DNA of 64,000 nt from Dactylorhiza incarnata (Eukaryota; Streptophyta; Magnoliopsida; Asparagales; Orchidaceae). The position numbers and the translations under genes are program-made. The notes below the pieces were generated by a model, which was not told the DNA's origin, did not search any database, and saw only the letters and a program-made list of their open reading frames with translations. Positions 31,631 to 43,600 of this stretch are shown piece by piece. The DNA lies in contig JAWHQI010000001.1 of the NCBI GenBank assembly GCA_033032865.1, positions 62,001 to 126,000 of the forward strand. The letters are read 5' to 3'. Position 1 is the first letter of the stretch; every line of letters starts with the position of its first letter.

Positions 31631-32494
31631 GCTATGGAGATAAATTTGATCTCCATGAACCTCCATGAACACCGACTTAGGTCTATACAGAAATCAGACA
31701 CTATTTTCGATCTCTGTGGAAACCGTATTCGATTTCTATGGACCTCGGTGTTCATCCATGATTCTGGTTTTTGACGACTTTGATAATGATAGAATCATCT
31801 TTGATCTAAATCACAAGCATACCACTGAATCAAAACCCTAAGTTAACAATGTAATAAGTTCTCCTTTACCAGGAAATGCAACCGAGTTTGAAGGACGTTC
31901 TAGGTTTAGCGTACAGTGCTTCTTCTTCGTCGGCGATGGGGATTCTTCGTCGTCGGCGACGGAGATTCTTCGTCGTCAGTCGCTCCGATGAGGAAGAAAT
32001 GGTGAAGTATTTAGCCTTCGCTACACTTACAGTTACCCGACCTCACATTTCAAAATAAGAATAAATCAAAAAAACACGTGGCATCTTCCTGTTAATCCCG
32101 GACCTACATCTACATCCGAACAGCGGAGCCAAAAATTTCGCCCTCAAAACCGAGCTTCCGTATTCACGCGTTTTGCGAAAGGGGCGATACTTCTTCCTCA
32201 CTGCTTCTGCCCCGGCGACGCATCCCGGCGATTCTCCCTCGTCGCCTCTCTTTCCGACGTATCTCCTCCCGGCTCCTCCTCTCCCAACTTCGCATCTCCC
32301 GGCGCAGCTCCTCCCGGCCATTCCTCGACGCACAGCCGCGAAGCAGCGGCAGCAACTTTCTCTCGGCTCCTCCTCACACAGCTTCTTCCGGCGCCTCTCA
32401 TCCCAGCGAACCCTCTGCCACGGAGCAGCCACAGAACAGTCCACGAGTTTAGGTATACCTAAACTCTAAAAAAGGAAAAAAAATTGTTAGGTCA
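31631..32494. other. Flank between the Tat element and the MULE; probable distal RPN7 promoter
   Basis: No gene is recognised. It starts with the second GCTAT duplication and was contiguous with the sequence left of 19179 before the Tat insertion. From about 32100 to 32450 it becomes C/T-rich and GC-rich, like a plant promoter or 5' untranslated region. Since the MULE at 32505 sits 65 bp before the RPN7 ATG, this part is likely the displaced upstream region of RPN7. Small plus- and minus-strand frames here look like chance frames. Confidence 0.45.
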
Positions 32495-32504
32495 GAACAA
32501 AAAT

Positions 32505-34182
32505 GGCTTTTTGGCGGAATGCGCCCTCGAATATGAGGCAAATGGCGAAATGCACCCCAAATATTTAAATATGGCGGAATGCACCCCCGAATATCATTAT
32601 TTTTGCGGAATGCACCCCAAGCTGTATTTTTTAGGGGTATTTTGGTCCTGATTCCTTAGTTGACCGAAAATATACTATTTTGGCTGAATTTCAGCAAGGT
32701 CTTCACCTGTGACGTAATGATTAAACTTTGTAAGCCGTTTTTCGAAGCGATGTCATCTATTTAAACGTTTTTCGAAGCGATATCATCTATTTCGCTGTGT
32801 TTGCCCCTCATTTGACCAAAAATATATTGTTTTGGCAGCAATTTTTTCATCTGTAACGTAATGACATCATGTTTTTTCGAAGCGATATCATCTATTAAAA
32901 TCGTGTTTCGAAGCCATATCATCTATTTCACTGTTTTGGTCTCTCATTCGACCGAAAATACATTGTTTTGGCACTATAATTTCATGGCTATAATTTCATT
33001 AATGATTTTGGTCACAATTAAAAATCACAATAAAACAAGCAACAAAACCCCATCTCACATAAAATTACAAAATTTGTGCCAAATAAAAAACATTTGAAGT
33101 TGTCATTCTATTTGTGTAGCCACCATCCAAATGCAAAATTTTCCTGCAACACCTACACATTTAAAAAACATTTTTTTAATAAACTTAATGACATTAAATA
33201 TAACAAAAACATATGAACGATAACATAATATTCACCAGATTCCAAAGTAATGTAGTCATCCTTACCTACACGAAATTAATGATAGTTATAAAGAATCGAT
33301 TATGAAAATATACTCATCATATACAAAAAATAATGCTTACAAAAAATAACTTGAATCACTACTACTGTTTGAGGCATTTAAATTTCCTTCTTCAACCAAA
33401 TTTTTTTTACAATCCATGTTTAAAATTCTATGATTTAAAACAAAAACTAAAAACAAAAACTCAAGCAATAACTCACAATCACTGGACTGAAATAAAAATC
33501 AGTGGACTGGAATAATTCCTTGTTTCATAACTCACAATCAGTGGACTGAAATAAATATTATACCTGATGGAGTGGAGCAATCCAGTGGAGAAGTGGAGAA
33601 GTGGTCCAGTGGAGCTAATCGCCGGCGCTACAGGAAAAATGAAGATGTGGACTGGAAAACGACGGCGGAGGAATGCGAAGATCGGGGACGACGAAAAATG
33701 ACGGCGGCGGAATGCTAACACAATCTAGTCCAAATATCCTGTTAAGGAGACGTCATCATTAAGAGTATTAAGAAATCTCCTTAAACCCTAAACCATCGAA
33801 AGCACAACTAAACTTGAACGAAAAAAAAAACCAAAATCAGAGTTCACCTTGGACGAGTTCGAAGCACGCTGACGGGCTAAGCTCCACCGGCGGAATGCGA
33901 AGACGGCGAAGCTCCACCGGCGGAAAGTGAAGGATGACGGCGAAATGAGCAGACCGGCGGAATGCGAAAATGAACACGCGATTTAGGGGTGCGAAGACGG
34001 GCGGGGGAATGAGAAATGAGGAGGGATCCGCGTTAAACCTAATAATAAAAGGTAGAGACCAAAATACCCTTGTTATAGGGGTGCATTCCGAAAAAATAAT
34101 GATATTTAGAGGTGCATTCCGCCGTATTTAAATATTTGGGATGCATTTCGCCGATCGTCCCAGTGCATTCCGCCAAAAAGCC
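32505..34182. mobile_element. Non-autonomous Mutator-like transposon, 1,678 bp
   Basis: Ends begin GGCTTTTTGGCGGAATGC and form terminal inverted repeats of about 130-150 bp (32505 to about 32655, and about 34050 to 34182). A perfect 10-bp duplication GAACAAAAAT flanks it (32495-32504 and 34183-34192), as expected for a MULE. Each repeat carries four spaced copies of a GGCGGAATGCACCC-like motif, likely transposase-binding sites. No transposase is encoded. The interior has short direct repeats (TTTTTCGAAGCGATATCATC, 32740-32950) and a G/A-rich part with CTCCACCGGCGGAATGCGAA repeats (33880-33960). Confidence 0.92.
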
Positions 34183-34246
34183 GAACAAAAATCCTCCATT
34201 CGTGAACTAATTTTCATTCCGGCGACCAGATTCCCGTAAGTTGATC

Positions 34247-34381
34247 ATGGAGGGAGAAGAAGGAAGCCAGCAGCCGCAGCTTGTGCTCGCGAACAAGCTG
34301 TTCCTCCTCAGGGCTCCCGATGTGGATGACATCGAAAAGGTTCGTCTACGGGATGAAGTATTCGCCGCAGTCAAGGCCGAC
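34247..34381 (+). CDS. RPN7: RPN7 exon 1, first part (codons 1-45)
   Basis: The ATG at 34247 starts [20 protein letters not shown], matching the N-terminus of plant RPN7 in position and content. The frame runs to GAC at 34379-34381, directly abutting the retrotransposon at 34382. Bases 34377-34381 (CCGAC) are the duplicated target. Confidence 0.9.
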
Positions 34382-37300
34382 TGTTAGGGTTTTGGATCGG
34401 GCGGCCTCAGAGAATCATAAAACAAATCCAACGGCCCAGAATTCATCAACCTTCACGTTGATCCAACGGCTGCGTATATATCCAACGGTCCTACAGCAGC
34501 CTCGAAGTCAAACAGCCATCAAATCAATCCAGCGATGTTTTTATTACAGGGGCATCATCATCGGCCAGATCCAACGGCGGGCAGAGGCGATCCAGCATTT
34601 AATAAACCAACGGTCCAGATTACTTCCAGAGATCAAGGCATCATCAGCAGCTCGATTATGTAATTAGCGGAGAGATTAAAGATTGTAACGGCTAGTTTCA
34701 AAGAACCTTAGTTTAAATATTCATTAGGGCTGTAATAACGTTTTCATGATGAATGTTAATGAGATATTTCCTCTTAGCCTCTAATCCTTTCTTCTCTCCC
34801 TGCTCCGGCCACCTCTCTTAGGCCATTCTTCTGTTCTGAACCACCACTCCACCGGCGGGATCCCAACATTTGGTGCTCTCGTTGAGATAAACCCACCGCC
34901 GGTATCACCATGGCAGATGGATTACGAACTCTGGCAGAACTAAAGAACGCCTTTCTGGCCGACCAGACAGCCAGATCGGAGCAAATTGAAGAAATGCAAG
35001 GAACATTTGCCCGGCTAATGGAACAACAATCGACGCAGCTTTCGCAGCAGTTCACCACAGAACTGCAAAGGAAAGAAAATCTCTTGTCCCGGCAAATCTT
35101 GGAGACAAGAGAGCATTCATCAGACCAGCTCACAGAACAACTCTCCGCTCTACGACGAGAAATGATGAACCAGTTTGAGAGCCTCCACAAAACCATGGGC
35201 GCGAGTACCCATCAGGGCCCTCAAGCCCCCACGGTTCTGGGAGGACATCAGAATGTTCAACACAGACCGACGGAAGCGCCAGCCACGGAGGGAATTCTGG
35301 GCACAGCACCCATGACAAATGCACACCAGGTCGTTTCTTACAACCCTATTAATTCATTAGAATTTCCTTGCCCCCGTTTTTCCGAAGGGGATCCAACAGA
35401 CTGGCTCTACGAATTAAAGAGGCATTTTGTCCACAACAACATCCGACCCCAAGATTTCCTAACAATTGCTTCATTCCATTTGGACAAGCCTGCGTCCAAA
35501 TGGTATCAAGCAACGTTAGAGAATCATCCAGCCTTAACATTTACATTATTTGTGGACGCGATAACTAAACGGTTTGGCCCATCATTATTTCTTAAACCCG
35601 CTGGATTGCTCACAAAATTACATCAGACATCTTCCGTTCTTTCATACAAGAAAGAATTCGAAGACCTCATTACAAGAGTGCCAGGACTTAACCCTGAATT
35701 CGTTTGCGACATGTTTGTATCGGGTCTAAAAGAACAAATTCGAGGACCCGTATTACTGTCTCGCCCCACCGAAATCCATGACGCATACGCCATCGCACGA
35801 ATGCATGAAGACCAGCAACAACTCTTTACCAGAAATAGAAACACTTATGGGACAACCCACCATTCGACCACACAGGAAACAAATAAGCACTTCCCAACCC
35901 AAAACAGACCTCGATTACCTCCCATCAAGAGACTCACCCCGATGGAACTACAGGCCAGAAGGGAAAAGGGACTTTGTTACAATTGCGACGAGAAGTACCA
36001 TGTAGGGCACAGATGTAAGGGGAAGGGAGCCTTACTATATCTGGTAGGAACAGAGGAAGAGGATAACTTAGAAGACGATAATGAAAACCACACTAACACC
36101 AACAAGGAAGAAGAGGACCCAACTTCTACTGTTTGTCTTCAAGCCCTCACGGGGACCATACCAGACCACGGGTTAAGGGTTACCGGGTACATAAACAATC
36201 AGCCACTGGAAATTTTTATAGATGGGGGAAGTTCCCACAATTTCATTTCCAATAGGATGGCACTCTTCTTAAAAACACCCATACATAAAGTTTCTGAATT
36301 TCCAGTAATCATGGGAAATGGCTCAGTGGAACATTGCAAGGGAAAATGTAAAGATACAAGGCTGCTCATTCAGGCCAACAGCTATAACATTCACCTATAT
36401 GTCCTGGATATCGAAGGGGCAGATTTAATTCTTGGGCAACAATGGTTAAGGACCCTAGGACCAGTTACGACGGATTATAATAATTTGACCCTATCGTATC
36501 AAGGAATCCAAGGACAGGTGAAGCTGATCGGGCACAAGAATGTGTCCCAGGTTGGGGAGGTAACATCATCGCAGCTCAAACGTATGTTAGTCTTTAAACC
36601 CACGACTTTTTGCTTACTAATGACCAAGGAAAAAGAACCCACGAATTCAGACAACCTCTGGAATGAAACAATTCAACAACTCCCGACCGAGTTCCAAAAT
36701 ATATTAACTCAAAACTCCGGACTATTCCGCGAACCCACCGACCTTCCACCAAGGAGAAATATCGACCATGAGATTAACCTAATCCCAAACTCAGTCCCAC
36801 CAAATCTGAAGCCTTTCCGCTACCCCTATCATCAAAAAAATGAGATAGAAAGACTTGTACACGAAATGTTAAGTTCAGGATTGATCAGACCAAGCATATC
36901 GGCTTTCAGCTCTCCTGTCCTATTAGTAAAGAAAAAAGACGGAACGTGGCGCTTTTGCGTCGATTATAGGGCGCTTAATAAAATGACGATTAAGGACAAA
37001 TTTCCAATCCCAACCATAGAAGAATTACTGGATGAGTTGTATTCAGCGAGGTTCTTTTCAAAAATTGATTTAAGGTCAGGGTATCACCAAATTTTAATGG
37101 CTGAAAGGGATATACATAAAACGGCTTTCCGCACACACCAGGGACACTACGAATTCGTAGTGTTACCCTTTGGTCTAACAAATGCGCCTTCCACTTTTCA
37201 GTCTCTAATGAATACCATATTCCAACCATTTTTAAGAAAATTCATAGTAATATTTTTCGATGACATACTAATATTTAGCCCAACGGAAACCGAGCATTTA

Positions 37301-37569
37301 GAGCATCTGAAAGTGACCTTGAGCATATTAAAGGAAAACCAGTTGTTAATTAAGTTATCTAAATGTAATTTCCTGACCCAAGAAATAGAGTTCTTAGGCC
37401 ATACGATTAAAGCCGGTGAAGTAACACCCAACAAAACAAACATAGAAGCCATCGAAAACTTTCCAGTCCCAAACAATCAGAAGGGTGTAAGGGCATTCCT
37501 GGGCCTCACCGGCTATTATCGCAAATTTATTAAGGATTATGCCAAAATAGCCCACCCAATTACGGAAAT

Positions 37570-37609
<40 letters not shown>

Positions 37610-40600
37610 TTCCACTGGAATTTAAAAACGCAGGAGGCATTTGAGATCCTCAAAAACAAATTAATAACCTACCCCATATTAACACTACCGAATTTTAACG
37701 AGCCGTTTATCATAGAGACCGATGCCTCCGGAACAGGAATCGGAGCCGTATTAATGCAAGATAAAAAAACCATAGCATATTACAGCAAAAAACTAACACC
37801 TATGATGCAACATAAATCAACATACTTCCGTGAATTGTTTGCGGTAACCGCAGCAATCACGAAATGGAGGCAATACTTGTTAGGCCACAAATTCACAATC
37901 CTCACCGACCACCAGAGCCTGCATTATCTGCTTAAGCAACACATTCAAACCCCTGAGCAGCAGACATTCTTGGCCAAATTACTAGGATACGATTTCGAAA
38001 TAAAATATAAACCAGGGAAAAACAATCAAGCAGCTGATACTTTGTCAAGGATTCCTGAAATTCCTGAAGACGACTCCCCAATGACCCTCAGCATGATCAC
38101 CATTCCAACCTCACCACTACTGGAGGGACTAGAACAAGACTATGCCAAGGATGACCTGGTGGAGCAGTTTAACCACAATCCCCAATCTTATCCCCAAATG
38201 AAAAAACAAGGCAATTACATAATTTACAAGCACAGAATATACATTCCCAGAACATCACAGATAATAAACAAAATAATGGAGGAATCTCACTCTAGCCTAA
38301 TAGGGGGTCATTCAGGAATCAGAGGAACCCTTCACAAAATAAAATCCCAATTCTATTGGCAGAATATGAAGGCAGATATCACAGCCTACATCAGAAAATG
38401 TGATGTCTGCCAAAAGGCCAAACCAACAAATCATGCACCATATGGCTTACTTCAACCACTGCCAACTCCAGACAAGCTGTGGAGTGATCTAACAATGGAT
38501 TTTATCACCTGTTTACCTCCCTCACATAAATTCACTATCATATTTGTAGTAGTAGATCGATTTTCAAAGGGGATTCATCTCACGCCACTCCAACCACCAA
38601 TTTCTGGCCCTAAAGTGGCGAAAGCATTCTGGAATAACGTGGGAAAACTCCACGGGATTCCAGAATCTATCATATCTGACAGAGATCCAATCTTCCTTAG
38701 TGATTTTTGGACTGAACTCTTCAGGATACAGGGGACTAAACTCAGATATAGCTCATCATATCATCCCCAAACAGACGGATTAACCGAGAGGGTTAACCGT
38801 TGCGTTGAGCAATATCTGAGAATATACACCCATGAAAATCCATCACAGTGGTCAGAACATTTAAATTTAGCAGAATACCATTATAACACCACGTTTAACA
38901 CATCGACCAACATGACCCCTTTTGAGGTCATGTATGGTCGGCCCCCTCCATGTCTGTTATCCTATTGTGCAGGGGAAACAAGAAATGAAGCTGCAGATAC
39001 CACACTAAAGACCAGAGATGAGATGATACACACTCTGAAGGAGAATTTAGCAAAGTCACAACACCGCATGAAACTACAGGCTGATAAGAAGAGAACGGAA
39101 TTAAAGCTCGAAAAGGGGGACTGGGTGCTATTGAAGCTGCACCCCTACCGACAAACTACTATGACACGTCCGGCAGGAAGGAAACTCAGCCTGAAGTATT
39201 ACGGGCCTTACCAGGTCACGGAAGTTATCGGCGAGACGGCCTACCGCCTCCTCCTCCCTCCAGAGTCAAGGATACATCCTGTATTCCATGCCTCCATGCT
39301 CAAGCCATACATCGGCGAACCCACTCAACAGGTCATAGATCTACCAGACCTCAGTTGGCGGAATAACCCACTACATCGACCACTAGCCGTCATCAGCACT
39401 CGCCAAATCATCCGGCACGACAGAGAAATACCGCAGGCCCTCATTCAATGGCAAGGTCTGCCTCCTGAGGACAGCACTTGGGAGGATGTTACCTCTTTGG
39501 TGGACCATCAACACATTCTAAAAGAGTTACAAAACACACTACCAGAGAAAAAAGAGTTTGGGAACGAGCGGCGGACGAGAACAACATCAACCACAGGAAA
39601 TCGTAAAGCAGAAGAGCTAGCAAACTGGGGAAGAAAGAAGCCGAGGACACACATCACACGCCAAATCCCAGTACCAACAAAATCACACCAAACCAGTAAG
39701 GAGCTGTACCTGAAAGCCGGAAGAACCCCGGAGGAAACAAGGAGCTGCGGCCCTCAGAATAGGGATAGTATCTGTTCTGAAAACGAAGCCCCGTCATCCC
39801 AGCAACCGCCACCTACAGCGTTTCCCCCAAGCTCTTCGACGGCCACGACACCTCTCCTCTACGATCCCCGACCAGCACTTCCGGGAGAGAGCATAGCAGA
39901 GCCAACGAAAGAGAGAGAGGAGAAAAGTCGAAATGAACTCAACGCTGAGGACAGCGTTGTTTAAAAGGAGAAGGTAATGTTAGGGTTTTGGATCGGGCGG
40001 CCTCAGAGAATCATAAAACAAATCCAACGGCCCAGAATTCATCAACCTTCACGTTGATCCAACGGCTGCGTATATATCCAACGGTCCTACAGCAGCCTCG
40101 AAGTCAAACAGCCATCAAATCAATCCAGCGATGTTTTTATTACAGGGGCATCATCATCGGCCAGATCCAACGGCGGGCAGAGGCGATCCAGCATTTAATA
40201 AACCAACGGTCCAGATTACTTCCAGAGATCAAGGCATCATCAGCAGCTCGATTATGTAATTAGCGGAGAGATTAAAGATTGTAACGGCTAGTTTCAAAGA
40301 ACCTTAGTTTAAATATTCATTAGGGCTGTAATAACGTTTTCATGATGAATGTTAATGAGATATTTCCTCTTAGCCTCTAATCCTTTCTTCTCTCCCTGCT
40401 CCGGCCACCTCTCTTAGGCCATTCTTCTGTTCTGAACCACCACTCCACCGGCGGGATCCCAACACCGACGACATGGCGTCTCTGTACGAATCACTCGCCG
40501 CTTCTTCCGTGCTCGAGTTGGACGCAACCCTGCTCGTTTCCATGCGCAAGAGGATTGAAGAGGAGATTAAGAAGCTGGACGAGAAGTATTCAGTTTCTTC

Positions 40601-43600
40601 CCTATTTCTTGCTCTCTTGCTTTAACTAATCGAGTTTTCCCCTAATACGTGATGATTTTGTTTTGTTTTGATTAATAGATCATGTTTTTTGTTCTTTTAA
40701 TGTAGTATGAATAGTTTATTTAGAGTGAAGGTTTTAGTTTTTGGTGTCGGAAACAGCAGATCTGCAATCTAGGATTATTGGTTAGGGGAAGGTTTTGGTT
40801 AACTTAGTGAGAAACGATTTTAAGGTGCAGGATTTGATTGAATTATCTATTCAGGAGGAAATTATGAGCTTTTCTGTTTGGTAGTTTGGTAGTATCGTGC
40901 TAGTCAGGCACGAGTGCCGAATTTTGTTCTCCTTAACGGTTTAGATGTCTTGATGTGTGATTTAGTGGGATATAAAATGTTCCACCACCATGATTTTGGA
41001 AGATAAAAATTTGTGCTTCTTACTCCTAATTCTGGGCAAAGACAAGCTACTGCTTCTGGGTTGGGGGTGAAGGTATAGAAATCCTTTTTTCATACCCATT
41101 GAACACTAAATTTCTCCATATGCTACTTGGATCCTGCTCAACATGTGCCATGATGATGGAGATTTTATGCTTCATTTGAAGTATGTAGAAAAGAACAATT
41201 GTCCTGCATAGTTCAGAAGGTTTAGTGAAATTCCATATACTTTCTATTACATCAGTTCTGCAAGAAAAAATGACTTGTTCTTGCTCGATGAACCAAAAAT
41301 AAAATATTTGTATTTCTAAAGATAAAATATTTGCATTATTTTCAGAATTCCCTTCCATTAGATGATTAATCCATTGAAAGAAACTTTTTGTAATGGTACT
41401 TGCAGAATTGCGGATGCCGAAGAAAATCTTGGTGAAAGCGAAGTTCGTGAAGCTCACCTTGCGAAGTCATTGTACTTCATTCGAATTTGTGACAAGGTTA
41501 TACGCTGATCATGCTTTGTACATCTCTATGTGAATTTGCATATCCAGTTTTTCTTGGTGAAGTTATGCATCTTTTGGCATACCCTACTACACATGCAGGA
41601 GAAAGCACTTGAGCAGCTTAAAGTAACTGAAAACAAAACTGTTGCAGTCGGGCAGAAGATGGATTTGGTTTTCTACACACTACAGATTGGGTTTTTCCTC
41701 ATGGATTATGATTTGATTTCTAGATCACTTGACAAGGCTAAGAAGTATGAATGATTCATATATAACATGATTGGTGTCTTACATGGTAGGTTATGGTACT
41801 TCACGGTTTCTAATATCTTGTTCTTATGGTAGTTTATTTGAGGAAGGAGGTGACTGGGAGAGAAAGAATCGTTTGAAAGTATATGAAGGTCTATATTGTA
41901 TGTCCACCAGGAATTTTAAAAGAGCAGCCGATCTATTTTTGGACTCTATATCGACATTTACAACTTATGAGTTGTTTCCTTATGACATTTTCATTTTCTA
42001 TACCATCCTCACAAGCATTATATCACTGGATAGAGTGTCACTTAAAGAAAAGGTTTGATGCATTTTCCCACTTTGTTAGTCTCATCTTCTTTACAACACT
42101 GATTATTTTTCATGAATCAAATATGTCAGGTTGTGGATGCCCCAGAAATCCTTGCAGTGATTGGCAAGATTCCACATATATCAGAATTCCTTAACTCCCT
42201 CCATGAATGCCAGTACAAATCATTCTTTATTGCATTATGTGAGTATTGCATCTATTTTATCCAGCTGTTGACAATAACTATTGTTGAAACTCCAAATATT
42301 ATTATTATTATTTACAAGTATTACAACTCCCCCCATATATATAGTTACAAGGGGTGACAACAAATTTTCATAAGAGATGTGAGACTAAACAAGAGAAGGA
42401 GAAAATGTGCATGGTCTAAAACTCTCCCTCAAGTTGGAGCATATATATCAACCATGTTCAGCTTGATACAAATATCTGAAAATGACAAAGGGAGAGGTTT
42501 GATGAATAAATCTGTCAGTGTTTTGTTTGATATTATAAACTGAGTGCATATATATTTATTGATGACTTCCCCTCTGATGAAGCGGCAATCTATGTCTATA
42601 TGCTTTGTTCTTTCGTGAAACACAAGATATGAAGATGATTGTGTTCTTGAGAAGATGAGTAATGATGGATGCAGACCTTTTGAGAAGATGAGTGATAATG
42701 GAGGCCCAAGCGACAATGTTAGCTAATGTAGGGATGATTCTCCTAAAATTTGTTGGTGGATCATCTCACAAGACTAAGGTAGTCATTGAAGATAACATAA
42801 CTACTTGGAAGTTTCTCAATGTGCCTATATTGAGTTGCAAGGTCAATAGAGAATGAGCGACGTTGAAGAAGTGCTGATGATTGCACTTCCTGATATGAAA
42901 CATCATGGGAGAGAGCAGGTCAAGCAAATAAATTCGAGTAAATAGTGTAGATATGCGTGGTCTTGACTTCTTTGGAGTAAGGGGTCGCCAAGTGGTTTCA
43001 CACAACTTTGCTGTCATTATGTCGAACGGTTGGCAAACACTCATCGGATAAGCTGTGTGTCAGCTAAGTGTGAACCAAGACATTATTCACATCTCATTCC
43101 GCATAGGCGGGAGATTTAGGGTCGGGCTGAGCATCAATGAGGTCGTGTCGCTTTCTTTGAGATCGCATAAGGAATGAGAAGGAAACTTTCCAATCGGCGT
43201 AATTGGGATCGTTTAACTTGGACGCCGTGCTTAGATTTCCAAAGGCACTGGAAAGGGTGCAAGAGTAGGTGTGATTGTAGCATGCGTGAGCTTGGGTGTT
43301 CTCATATTTCTACATGAGCACTCCACTTAAAGAATCACTACAACATCGGTGGATTCGCAAGCACAACAACAAAGAGGAACTATCTCAACGACAATTCCCC
43401 GTGAGAAGAAAAAGAGGAGTTGTGAGGCTGAAGGCGAGGAAGTCACGTGAGAACAGGAGTGCGTACGAAAACGGATCTAGAGCGAGCTCTTTCTGCAAGG
43501 CATAATGGAAAACAACAAATTCTTTTTGTGAGAATGGTTTCACTTTCACATGTTCTGACGCAAGAGAGCTCATCAAGATGCGAGGGATTCAATTGTGAGG

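Larger units (their letters stand above)
34382..40464 (+). mobile_element. Young, apparently intact chromovirus (Reina-like) inside RPN7 exon 1, 6,083 bp
   Basis: It starts TGTTAGGG and ends CCCAACA, is flanked by perfect CCGAC duplications (34377-34381 and 40465-40469), and has two 487-bp LTRs in which I find no difference by eye. After the 5' LTR, TTTGGTGCTCTCGTTGAG (34867-34884) is the likely primer-binding site. Before the 3' LTR, AAAAGGAGAAGG (about 39963-39974) is the polypurine tract. One open frame of 1,684 codons covers gag, protease, reverse transcriptase, RNase H, integrase and chromodomain. Identical LTRs plus an open frame mean a recent insertion, possibly still mobile. Small size, short LTRs, a single frame and a classical chromodomain suggest the Reina clade; the clade call is inference. 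Confidence 0.95.

Noticed and set aside
34281..34667. Plus-strand ORF in the LTR and its twin at 39988-40263
   Set aside because: Both lie in LTR sequence in a frame unrelated to RPN7 or gag; identity reflects LTR duplication only.
41047..41457. Minus-strand ORF of 136 codons overlapping RPN7 exon 2
   Set aside because: It is antisense to a conserved host exon and intron 1, with no domain; the plus-strand RPN7 frame explains the conservation.
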